A stretch of DNA of 64,000 nucleotides from Micropterix aruncella (lineage: Eukaryota > Arthropoda > Insecta > Lepidoptera > Micropterigidae): NCBI GenBank assembly GCA_944548615.1, contig OX155963.1:22326518-22390517 (forward strand), written 5' to 3'. This document shows, piece after piece, positions 43,890 to 54,450 of the stretch. The first letter of the stretch is position 1. Every line of letters begins with the position of its first letter. Made by a program: the position numbers and the translations under genes. Under the pieces are notes generated by a model, which was not told the origin of the DNA, made no database searches, and saw only the letters and a list, made by a program, of their open reading frames with translations.

Positions 43890-43952
43890 ATTCCTAGCCC
43901 CCTGTATAAATAATACAGGGGGCTAGGAATATCATATAAGTAATATGATATT
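43890..43952. repeat. Two adjacent perfect hairpins
   Basis: Hairpin 1 has arms of 18 nt (43890-43907 and 43913-43930, core cctagccccctgtat) and loop aaata. Hairpin 2 has arms of 10 nt (43928-43937 and 43943-43952) and loop aagta. They overlap by three bases and adjoin a MITE of family M. Confidence 0.8.
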
Positions 43953-43957
43953 TTGCG

Positions 43958-44225
43958 GCACAACAGAGCAATACGTTAGAACGGAATATGAAATAAACTA
44001 TCGTCGATTTTCCCACACCAAAACTACCTCGAACTTATAGACGCCCAAATACGTTTGAAAACATTTCGTGCGGTGTTAGATTTAGCTGCTTTAGCTTCGG
44101 TGGGTAGTTTTAATGCGGTAAAACGGACGACCTTTCATTCCACATTCCGCTCTGACGTACTGCTCTGTCTCGTTCACATGAACTATGTAATTTCCAATTT
44201 TAGTTTAAGAGAAATGCAATCGAGC
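43958..44225. mobile_element. MITE family M, copy
   Basis: gagcaatacgttagaacgg, atttcgtgcggtgttagat, and at the right the terminal repeat ctgctctgtctcgttcac match the copy at 34194-34481. The left terminal sequence is incomplete. Confidence 0.7.
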
Positions 44226-44246
44226 GAAAAATAATAGCAGTGCTAA

Positions 44247-44804
44247 AGGCCATATTACACGGTTCAATTCTGTTTTTCAATGTTCAATGAGCAATGAAAT
44301 TGCACCATGTAAATTTGAAATTGAATCATTCAATGCCATTGAACATTTCCAGCAAGACCGAATTCTTCAATACTGGCTTTCAATGATCAATGCATTTAAC
44401 ACATATTGAACATGTAAACAAGTGCATTGAATGATTGAAATCAATTCATCCACGCGCGCGGAACTGTCGCGGAAGGACGTCGCCAAGCACTTCCGAGACT
44501 TTTTTTCGGACGCGACGCCACGAAATAAATATGGTATTTAAATGGAAGGATGAGCAAACGCCAGTGTTCTTAGAGCATTTCAGAAAGTACGAATGCCTGT
44601 GGATTTTGTTAATTCTTCTAATAAATGTTCTCAAATTAGGTTGATTCTAGCGCGCACGATTTCATTCGACGACATTATCGCGGAAAATACATTGAATCAT
44701 TCAATTATGAGCTGTACGCCTATATTGCTGCTTTCAATACGAATAGGCAATATTGCCCTTTCAATCGTATTGCTTCAATTTCATTGAACCGTCTAACTTT
44801 ACCT
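44247..44804 (+). mobile_element. PIF/Harbinger-like element with MADF fragment
   Basis: Inverted ends aggccatattacacggttca and the complement of aggtaaagttagacggttca are flanked by TAA at 44244-44246 and 44805-44807. Both halves carry many copies of cattgaatgattgaa-like words. A short frame from 44531 reads MVFKWKDEQTPVFLEHFRKY and then ECLW, which resembles the start of a MADF DNA-binding domain, a partner protein type of Harbinger transposons. The rest of the protein is deleted. Confidence 0.65.
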
Positions 44805-44809
44805 TAAGG

Positions 44810-45600
44810 GCATTCAAAGCAAAATTGTGTCAACCGTACCCAGTCTCCCCTACTGAACAAAATTCGACACGTGCCTGCCGTCACTGCGAATCTGATTAAC
44901 CTAAGACTGATTGAACCTACCAAAATAACGCTTCTTAAAAAGTTTTAATTATATATGCCAATTATGGGTAAAGTGTGATACCTTGGTACAAAAAAGTAGT
45001 CTTGTAAGACTGAATACAAATACCTAGTACTAAACCTATATAATAAGGCATTGGTGCATACAATGACTATGTGCTAACGTCGCTAATCTCGTCTTAAATT
45101 TAAGGTATCTTTTTTTGATAGATATACGTTGAATTTTGATAGATTAGGACCTACAAGTTTAAAAACTCATTTTGATAATATTTTATGTGTAGTAATAATA
45201 ATTAATAATTCTACTTACTGTTAAAAGTTGATTGTATTATAATAATGCTAATACTTACTTTTCTTTTCTTTTTTATTAAATATTAATGAGAGATATAAAC
45301 AAGATCTCTCTCGGTAATCTAATTTGAAACTTAGTGTTCTTCCAGGCGGGGTAAATGAAGACAAACTTATTTCCATACTAAAGGTTTCCATTAAAAACTA
45401 GCGTTTTTAATACCAAATTTACAAGTCTTGCATTGTTTTTGAAAATAAATCGAAAAGTTACGATGATTTTTTTTTCTTCATAATCTACTTGTTGATCCAA
45501 TAGTTCAAAACAATCAGAAAGGGGTGTACTAATCTGGCTATTTAAGCCAAAGTACAAAAAATAACAATACTTTTAGTATTCTGGCATATATGTGAGTAAA
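44810..45600. other. No gene seen
   Basis: AT-rich, without motifs. A tccccta(c/t) segment near 44840 recurs near 46610-46630, possibly duplicated. Confidence 0.4.
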
Positions 45601-45604
45601 TTAT

Positions 45605-46345
45605 TAATTTATTACTTTCCTGTCAAGGAAAGTATTGTGGACACTTCTGTGTGTCTGTTTGTGTGTATTCTCCGACGATAGCGCCGAAAGGCTTCATCCG
45701 ATTAAGCTGAAATTTAGCATGCAGGCATAATTTGGTCATGGCATGAGCTGAAAAGATTGTGGTTGGAATCCGTCCACCCAGGGTTGGCTCCCGACGGGGG
45801 AACTCCTCAACAGTCAACAGCAGAGACCCAAAATTTGTATACGCATTCATTTATGATAGCAACTTCCAAGTTTCACCATGATATGGCAGATGTACCCTGG
45901 GTTGGCTCCCGACGAATGAACTCCTCAATGGTCAACAGCAGAGACTCAAAATATTGTATACGCATTCAATTATGATAGCCTCTTCCAAGTTTCACTGTGA
46001 CATGGCTGATGTACCCTGGGTTGGCTCCCGATGAGGGGACTCCTCAACGGTTAACAGCAGAGACCCTAAATTGCGTGTACGCGTGCATTCAATTATGATA
46101 GCAACTTTCAAGTTTCACCATGACATGGCTGATTTACCCTGGGTTGGCTCCCGACGAGGGATTTCCTCAACGGTCAACAGCAGACACAAAATTCGAAAAG
46201 TCGAAAAAGTCGCAAAGGTCGGAAAAGTCGGAAAAGTCGAACGTTGTGGGGAAGTTGTGGTAGGATTTATGATATTAATATTCAGATGAATTAAGTTCCT
46301 GCCTACTTGACAGGAAAGTCTTGGAATGACACAACCGATTTTTTT
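45605..46345 (-). repeat. Family R element containing a 120-bp tandem array
   Basis: Ends include actttcctgtcaag at 45610 and its inverted relative near 46300-46320. On the minus strand the first part (aatcggttgtgtcattcc ... catctgaatattaat) matches 56185-56250, and the last part (ttcagctcatgccatgacca) matches 56595-56625 and 50520-50560. Between them is the tandem array, anchors at 45783, 45901, 46020 and 46143. Confidence 0.65.
45776..46190 (+). repeat. 118-123-bp tandem repeat array, locus 2
   Basis: Four units share ccctgggttggctcccga, actcctcaacggt-like, gcagagac and cgcattcaattatgatag. They match the array at 38395-38790 unit for unit in order of segments. It is followed by short tandem gtcggaaaa words at 46195-46240. 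Confidence 0.85.
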
Positions 46346-46349
46346 TCTT

Positions 46350-48600
46350 ATAAACGAATCAGTTATTTGAGCAAGTGATGCTTTTTAACTGTTGAAAAAT
46401 CGTCTTAAACGACCCCATCATGGGGTTGTTTGAAACAAATTCCACCTACCGTTGTTTTGGTCAATAAATTCTAAACCATAAGGCCTTCATCGATATTGAC
46501 CAGGTAGTATTTATAGCTGAATAAATTCTCAAGCTGGTGGTTTAAATACATTTTCTCTAACTTTCATAGTTTAATCGGAAAACGCAGTAGAAAAACGTAA
46601 AAAAAAATCAACTGTCCCCAGTCTCCCCTACATTGAGCATTCTGTCTAGGTTTGCTTTTTGATCACGAGTCTATTGTATTGTTAAAAGTTGAGATAATTA
46701 TGTCCTATGTTGTTAAATTTAAAAAGTGATATTTTTAGTTAAAACTCATATTCGTAACACTTAAGACTGATGTAATTTATTAGACTGATTTAGTTTAAGA
46801 AATAAACATAAAACTACTTTGATTAATACATAAATATGGGTTTTACTAATTTATAAATTTGTGGTACAATTGACCATTAATAGGGGTTAATTGTAACAAT
46901 GGCAATCGCTGTAAAAAATCTAGATTTGTACAGTGTTCTGCTAAAATAAACAAAAAGGAACTTTATAAATGCATAGAGAATAAAACTGGCATGTGCTATT
47001 ATATGTCTAAGAAAAGTGAAGTTCTTAGAAAAGTGAAGACTCCGAGCTAGAAGCCGTTATTTCAAAAGTGTTACTATTGTCCCTGGTTTACGTTGTATGA
47101 ATAAAACATTTTTTTATGTTTTTCTAGAGCCATTTTATTTGTGTTTCCCGACGTTGTCGATGGAGCGTGGCTTGATATTTAATAATAATATAGCGGACTA
47201 TAGCCACAGTGCATTTCGACCGAACGAGGAAAACGCCATTATTTCGCGTTTCAAGTTTATCCCACTGGTTATATCTACAGCGCAGCGAAATACTTACTAA
47301 ACTTTGTGACGCTAATTATTGTCGTAAACATACATTTTTATGTGTGTGCCGTCGCGTATTATCTGCGGGTACTTGATGCTCGTGCGGCAGTCGTCTTTTG
47401 TGTCTTGAGCGTTCAGTGTGTTGTATTGTGCCTTCTATGTGATTTTAAAGTTAAGGTATGTTATATTTTTGTAATAGGGTTATCTTTATTTATTTATTTT
47501 GTAAAAAAAGGAATTTATGTATTAAAAGTACCTTTCTAAAAAAAACACTTCTAGATTCAATCATCGTAATGCTGATTGTAGATTCAATCACCGTAAGCCT
47601 CGGACACGCAATATTTCGAGACAAAAACAATTTACATTTACAAACAAAAGAAAGTTACTTAGTTTTTAAGATTGTTTTTCAAAAAACCAACTTAAACTAC
47701 CGCCTTATAGGAGTTTATGTATTATTTTTAAAAAAAACAACTTAACCTATATATAGTGGAGTAAATGTATGTTTTTGACACTATTTTTAATGCCTATATC
47801 TCGCTTATTTATTAAGGCAATTATATATTATTTCAGATTCGGAATCAGGGTGATGTATATAGTCGGGTGACGTTCAACAATTAGCAATGTATAAAAGGTT
47901 CATATAACACAAAATGCAAAAAAAAACACCAATTAGTTCCCCACTAAGGAACTAGTGCTTCATTGGACAATTAATAATTACAATGGCCCTGGCTTGATTA
48001 CGTGAACATTTTTTTACAAATATGTACCAAATTCTTTACATTGAACTATTATTCATACATATAAATATAATATATAGTTAACAATCAGAGAACCAAACAT
48101 ACCACTAATATATACAGCAAAACTTCATATGTACAAACAATAATTTATCAACTCGATAAGAGTCAGTGACCCGTAAGAAGGGTTCCGCGTTACTATCATT
48201 GCCTAAGACAAGGAAGGAATCACAAGAAACTCTAAAGCAGAAACTGGTAACCCATGTCAGACTTGAGCTGTTTGCAGGACGTATAATGAAATAGTTACGA
48301 CGAAGCTCATGAGGTGGCTTTAAATAATGTAATTTAACACAGGACAAAGGGTTATAACTATCTCTTTTGAGGGCAGACGAGTGAAATTACGAGTGAAAGT
48401 TTGAATAAAAACGTCGAAAGATGGGGGAAAGGGGGGAGGTTATCTCTACTATGAAAAAAATACGGTTTTTAAAAAAGTTATCTTTAAAATGTCGTATGTT
48501 TAAAAAAAATAAAGAATGCTTAGTTTAATACTGTTACTTTAATTTATTGAATAAAAGCTAAATACTTCGAAATTACTTGAAAATAAATAAAAACACTTTT
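46350..48600. other. No supported gene; one possible exon
   Basis: Mostly AT-rich. A GC-richer stretch at about 47310-47455 reads Cys/Val-rich in one frame and ends in aaggtatgtta, a good splice donor. It could be a 5' exon of an unseen gene. The evidence is only composition plus the donor. Confidence 0.3.
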
Positions 48601-48829
48601 AAAGGGACAGTTTCTGGGGTGGAATGAGGTTTCTGCTATTTTTATTTAAACGTTTACACAGAAAATACGAATTCTAAAATTCTGCAAAAATTGCACAAAC
48701 TAATAAAGAGTGGCTTCACGATCAGTAATAGTTCTTTTGTAGAAAAAACTATTATATTAGCAATAAAAAAAACGAATTTGTTTAATTGCCAGACTGAACG
48801 GGAACTCAAAATTTGGCCAAAGTAAGAAT

Positions 48830-49830
48830 AATTAATTGGAGTCAGTGAAATAAAATCTTCCGTATCCCAAAGGGTTGATGCTCTTCCATATTCTACTGTT
48901 GCACGTTGGTTTGCTGAGTAGGCGTGGAAGAACTTCAACTAACGATAGCCCTCGCTCGGGTTGCCCTACGATGGCAGTCACGGAAGAAATGAATTTAAAT
49001 GTAAAAAAAATGTTTTGAAGGGTCATCATCTCTCGGTTCTTTCTGTTGCTGAAGGAGTGAAGATTTCTATAGGTAGTGCGTATAGTATACATGATCACTT
49101 ATGGATAAAAATAAAGGTATTCGGACGCTGGGTACCTAGAATGCTTATGGGCGCACAGAAATAAAAACACTTTCTCTAAGATGGCGAAGATTTCGTGACG
49201 CTCTTTGCATTTGTTACAACCGAATTCTGACCGATTTTGGCTGTATTCATACCTATAGGCAAAACATGGCTTCATTATTACGATTCTAAAATAAAACAAC
49301 AGTCAATGACCTGGAAACACCATCTCTATTATCTAAGTACCTTTATACCTAAGGAATTCATGGCTTTTCTGAAAGATCATGGGTCCTCTTTTCTAGGACA
49401 GCCAGGGGCTATGACGATTGAATATCTTGATTATGGAGCTACTATAATAGTGGATGTATATGCTGAAAAAAAATGCGAAACGCAATAACTGAAAAACGAA
49501 CACTCAAACTCGCAAAAATTGTTTTGTTTCACCGAGATAACGCTCCAGCACACAAGTCGAGAGTTGCGATGGCAGCCATTAAAGAAGTTGACTTTGTAGT
49601 ACGAGAGCATCCTCACCAGGCCCTGCCCCTAGTGATTTCTATCTATTTTCGATATTAAATGAACATCTAAGAGGTCAAAGAGCTGAACATGATGACTCGG
49701 TAGTAGCGGTTGCAGTGCAGTATTTTTGAGGTGATCGGGATGAAGAGTTTTTTAGGAAGGGCAGGTTATGTTTAGAAAAAAGAAAATATCAATTGTATAA
49801 ACCCAAAAGATGACTATGTTGAAAAATAAA
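48830..49830 (+). pseudogene. mariner transposase remnant (second locus)
   Basis: Plus-strand pieces in several frames read GVKISIGSAYSI and RWVPRML (helix-turn-helix side), WLHYYDSKIKQQSMTWKH at 49250-49310, GATIIVDVYAE, then RDNAPAHKSRVAMAAI near 49535-49580 with its catalytic Asp, and PAPSDFYLFSILNEHL, which holds the third Asp in another frame. DEEFFRKGR and a C-terminal tail follow to about 49820. It is a different mariner subfamily from that at 16284-17395. Multiple frameshifts and stops make it inactive. Confidence 0.85.
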
Positions 49831-50249
49831 ACTTAATTCAATAAAAGTTACCTTCGTCATACTCATTATGACTTTTTGTTGAATTCTGTGGTAGCTATCC
49901 GTATTTTTAAAACCAAAATTGATGATAAACTACGTACTAAATTAAGTTTTATTATTATGACTGAACGAGATAACCCCTGTATCCACGTCATCTTTTTATA
50001 TCTCCTATTGGAGCTTGGTAATTATAATCAGGACATGTTCAACCTTGGAAATAGCAGCTCTTGGCAATGAAATTATGCTTCAGCGTAACCAGTGTATTTC
50101 CTTCCAAACTAATTTTCTTTAATTTTATTATTTAATTTTATTTAATTTGCCTTTTTTTTTCAATAACGACATAAAATATTGGACTTAGAGACTTGCAATT
50201 CGGTTATATTGGATGGAGTATTTTTATCTTGAAATAAGACGCTCCACCA

Positions 50250-50690
50250 TTCTTTTGGACGAGGACGGTTTACGGCTATGCGCCAATTTTTAAACTCTAT
50301 TCTACCACTATTAATATGACTATTTTCCAATATGATTTAGTATTTTCATTTTTTTTTGTGTCCTTTGTGTAAGAGATATTCCAACCAAAATTTCACAATG
50401 TAGTTTCGGCCCTACGAAGCATCTGTGTACCGAATTTCAAGTCTTTAAGTCCAATATTTCGAGATTGAAGTATGACTAGCGCCGCCCCTGGTGGACGAAT
50501 TTTAACCACAGTTATAAACTCTTGCCCTGACCAAATGACGCCTGTATGCAAATTTTCAGCTCAATCCGATCTAGCGTTTAGGCGCTATCGTGGAGGAATA
50601 CAAACACATACACACACACAGACACGCCCTCACATACACGCATATACATACAAACACACACACACACACACACACTAATCTTGTAATATC
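50250..50690 (+). repeat. Family R element with CA microsatellite
   Basis: Matches 1709-1990 around catctgtgtaccgaattt and 45600-45780 (complement) around aattttcagctcaatccgat. It ends in acacatacacacacacag and a longer (ca)n run at 50585-50675. Confidence 0.6.
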
Positions 50691-50699
50691 GGGTGAGAC

Positions 50700-52275
50700 A
50701 AATTTGGACATAAATAAAATGGCATACGTTGTGACATAAATGTATGCGGCTCAGACAATGTTAGTAGTCCGAGCTTATATCTACAAACACGCCTATGATT
50801 CGATGTACATAAGATTACTACGCTTACCCTAAAAACAAAGCACTTCTCCCTCTCCATGTTTAGGGCATACTGTCTTGTTCAATCCTTTTTGCAACTAATT
50901 TGACATTCGTCAATCACTCAAGACTTTGGGTTGGATACAAAATTATTTGCATACCATAGTTATGCCGGGCAATATTACAATAATAAAAACTAAGTTCGAC
51001 TGAATGCGCACGGCGGCCGTCGGTACGGTAAAAAGGCGGTATCGCATATGTATGATATGGTCTGCGGTTAAAATATTTAGTTAAAATATATAAAATTTAA
51101 TTTGTTTTTTTTTTCTGACACAACCGTGGCACTCCAATAAGATTTAGAGAGTGAGCTCGCCTTATCACAGGAGTGCCTAGCAAGGTGAGCTCGGTTTCAC
51201 TTTACTCGGCACATTAGGAATACAAACTTTTACATAATTTAATTTATGCACAATTTAGCCTGGGCTCAGACAGATGTATGCCTAACTTTAAAAGCATATA
51301 GCGATATTTTAGGAGTGTAAATTATGTTTCTTTTTTGCTCTTGCATTTAAATGTATATGTAATTAATAAATAAATTAATTAATTATGTAAAGGCAGAACC
51401 TATTTTTGTTAGTGATGACTAACACAAGCTGAAAAATTGCTATATTCCATTATACCTGCATATTCCATATTTGCACCTTTTCCTTAAATAAACGTTAAGT
51501 ACGTTTATTTTGTTTTATAAAAATCCAAACAACACATGTATTAAATTATGAAATTTCGATCGCCATATATTCAAACTTCCCAGAAAATTGTAGAAATAAA
51601 TACCTGAAATATAAGGATTATTATAAGAAAAAATATTTAAAAAGGACCTGACCACTATTCAGACGATAATAATAATTATCGCCTGCAAAACTATGATAGG
51701 TAATTACTACCTATCATAGTTCTATAGCATCTGTCCATTTGGTTAGCAGAGCTAAGTAGCTAAGGTTAATGTAGCAGAGACTGCTGAAGTAAACAGGACG
51801 AATCGGCTTATTTGCTTATTTATAGTGATGAAAAAAAGTGCTAAAACCCATAAGGAAAATTGACTGCGAGTCTGACAGTCATCTGATTAGATCTAAATCG
51901 TTACTTCTTAACTTGCTCAATACTTTATTTTTTATGCGTGCGTACCTACAGTTTTTTTTTTGGTTTTTTATGTATGACTTAATAAAATATAATAGACTTG
52001 ACTGTTTACACGTGTATATCTTTTGGGTACATATTATAAATACGAATTATTTTAATATTTTTTTCTATAAATTCTAGACAGACATGTGAAACCCAAATCT
52101 TTCCATTGGTTCATCGAACCATTTGGTTTTTAAACTCTAAAATTCTGCCCGGAATACAATGTTCCGATAAATAAAAATACTTAAACCTCACTGATAAACT
52201 ACATTTATCTACTCTAAAACGCACACGTTTTGCTGGCATTTTATATAGCCTACATATAAGTGTATATTCAGCTAG
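50700..52275. other. No gene seen
   Basis: AT-rich sequence. A ggtgagctcgg-type word is repeated in inverted or direct form at 51145-51200. Nothing further is supported. Confidence 0.4.
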
Positions 52276-52284
52276 TTATTATAG

Positions 52285-52313
52285 GAAATATAGGTTAGTT
52301 TAGGTTAGGTTAG
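52285..52313 (+). repeat. Short TTAGG-like stretch
   Basis: ggttagtttaggttaggtta resembles a few units of the insect telomeric repeat. It is too short and imperfect to call telomeric. Confidence 0.3.
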
Positions 52314-52489
52314 GAAATCAATACATCTGCTTAACGTAAAGAGTTATAATAGTTAATATAAGTATAATAGGTAATAGATAATATGTCAGATTTGAACACA
52401 TTATTGTTAGTTACCCACTGAAAAGGCACTAGCCCTAGTGGGGAACTGTGACATGTAATTTATATCTTTTTTATGAATAGAGACTACTA

Positions 52490-52640
52490 CCAAAAAAATC
52501 TATTCTTCTTCTCGAAGTGCCTCTCCAATACTGGAGGTTGGCCGTTAGCTCTGAATACTTTTGTCGGTCTTGCGCCATCCGGAAAAGCTGTTCCGTACTG
52601 GCGATCACGGTCCACTTTCTGACATTGCACAACCACCACT
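52490..52640 (-). pseudogene. LINE C-terminal fragment
   Basis: Minus strand reads WTVIASTEQLFRMAQDRQKY followed by a SELTANLQYW segment. This resembles the extreme C-terminus of an insect LINE protein, from pattern memory. The fragment is short. Confidence 0.35.
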
Positions 52641-53199
52641 TGTAATAACCAGGACATATACTAATTATGATAACATATCTATAATTAAATTTAAATGGAG
52701 ATTTCTGACTATAAATAATGAGGACATGTTTCACTGCCATTTGTCTGCGACTTAGGATGTAAATCAACATTGTACATATTTATTATGTACAATGTGTCGA
52801 TTATGTCTCCATGTGTCGCTGAAAATCAATAAGAAAACAAAATACAAAAACAATAATATAAAAAATTACAATAAGTGCAGCTATGATAAATAGCAGCAGA
52901 TTTCGATTTATATTTTTTCATACCTAATAAAAATTGTGACACCTGATTTCAAAAAATCCCTTTTATCTTTTCAATGTATTTAACCCTTTGAGTACCATAA
53001 ACTTTGCGGTAGAGTATAGAAATTTTTGATACATAAAACTGTTTAAAGGCGATGTAAATAACATGTATGTCAAGTTTCGTGGAAATTAGTTTATAGATGT
53101 TGTATAAATTGATATGGATATAAGTATCCTTGTAGTCCATAAAGATGCAAGTTTTTCCAAAATTTTATTATTTATTTCAGAAATCAGACGTGCTAAAAA

Positions 53200-53800
53200 A
53201 ACGTGTTAGAGTTTCAGTCCAACATACCCACAACAAAAAAGTAATTTCTACAGAATCGAAACCGCAAACTCGCTCAAATCTACACGAGCCAGCTGCAGTT
53301 GATTTCCAACTAAATTCGGCATTTTACGCACAGTCAGGTGATGACTAATGTCATTTCTTCTGATCGATACGAAATTAACAGACATTTCTCACCCCACTCA
53401 CAACTATTGCGTCACTGCTTACAATATAAAACGCAGTACATTTCGATCGATCAATATCATTCCTGTTGGGCAGTTATCGCGCTACACATCTTCATCATTC
53501 CCTGGCGGGCAGTAACCGATCACTACAAGTACTCGCGCTCTTCATTACCTTCGAGTCATAAATTATCCGCGACGCTACACACTTCGGATACACAACCACG
53601 GCTTCACCTCGCGCCCACACTACCTACACAACGGCGAAATAACAATCCAGGCGTTACGAACTGGCAACCTACTACAACCCTTCTGAATAAATACTTCAAC
53701 TTCAACATCCACGACTTTCAATAACGGAGAAAACTTCCTGATGAGAACCACCCTTCGCTCACAATCAATTGGAGTCTAGTGAAGGGTGGCCACTCTCACA
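53200..53800 (+). other. Unclassified GC-richer block with a 128-codon frame
   Basis: Composition is clearly less AT-rich than the flanks. A frame runs from 53338 to 53724 without a recognised domain and ends near a short inverted pair (ccaccctt and aagggtgg, 53748-53790). A terminus of an LTR retroelement is possible, but no matching second LTR was found. Confidence 0.3.
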
Positions 53801-54189
53801 AACGTATTAAATAAAAATAAAACAAATTCATAAGTTGCCAAAAAAGATTTTATTTATTTATTTAAAATGAGATATTTAAACATAAATACCGTTTATTTGT
53901 AAACTTTTTTCGATTCCAAGATTTTAAGATTCCAATATATCAGTAACATGGAAAAAAATGTTATTTATAAATTATTCGTAGTCGATAAATTTATAATATA
54001 AAATGATTTAGAATTTATGGGACATATGTATATGCCCCATGGTCCTTAACCGCTGGAATACTAATACCACCGATCGGTGGTTTTCCTGTTGTGACAGTTC
54101 GCGGGCACCGATCTCCGTATTTATGTAATTATGCAATCATGCGGTAAAAACCGCCTTTATTGAATAAGCCACTGTTTTATTATAATAGT

Positions 54190-54252
54190 ATGCGTGCACT
54201 TTGCACTTTGCAAACACTTTGCACTTTGCAAACACTTTGCACTTTGCAAACA
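54190..54252 (+). repeat. 18-bp minisatellite
   Basis: About three direct copies of acactttgcactttgcaa lie just upstream of the secreted-protein gene. Confidence 0.8.
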
Positions 54253-54450
54253 AATTTTCGAGGGTTGAAAACATGCTGTCGTGAGTTTCATTTGCCATGG
54301 CTAGCTTTCTAAAGGTTAAAGGGTTCATAAAGTGTGTCCCCGATAAAGAAAGTGTCTGGCATATGTTTGCGCGCACCGGTGCACTCAGAGACGATATACG
54401 GATTAATAAATATTATTTTACTTTCAATCTTTCAGGATTTAAACAGCAAA

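Noticed and set aside
38395..46190. CRISPR-like arrays (four units each at two loci)
   Set aside because: Whole 118-bp units are repeated with no unique spacers, in a eukaryotic setting.
52285..52313. Telomeric TTAGG array
   Set aside because: Only about three imperfect units within ordinary sequence.
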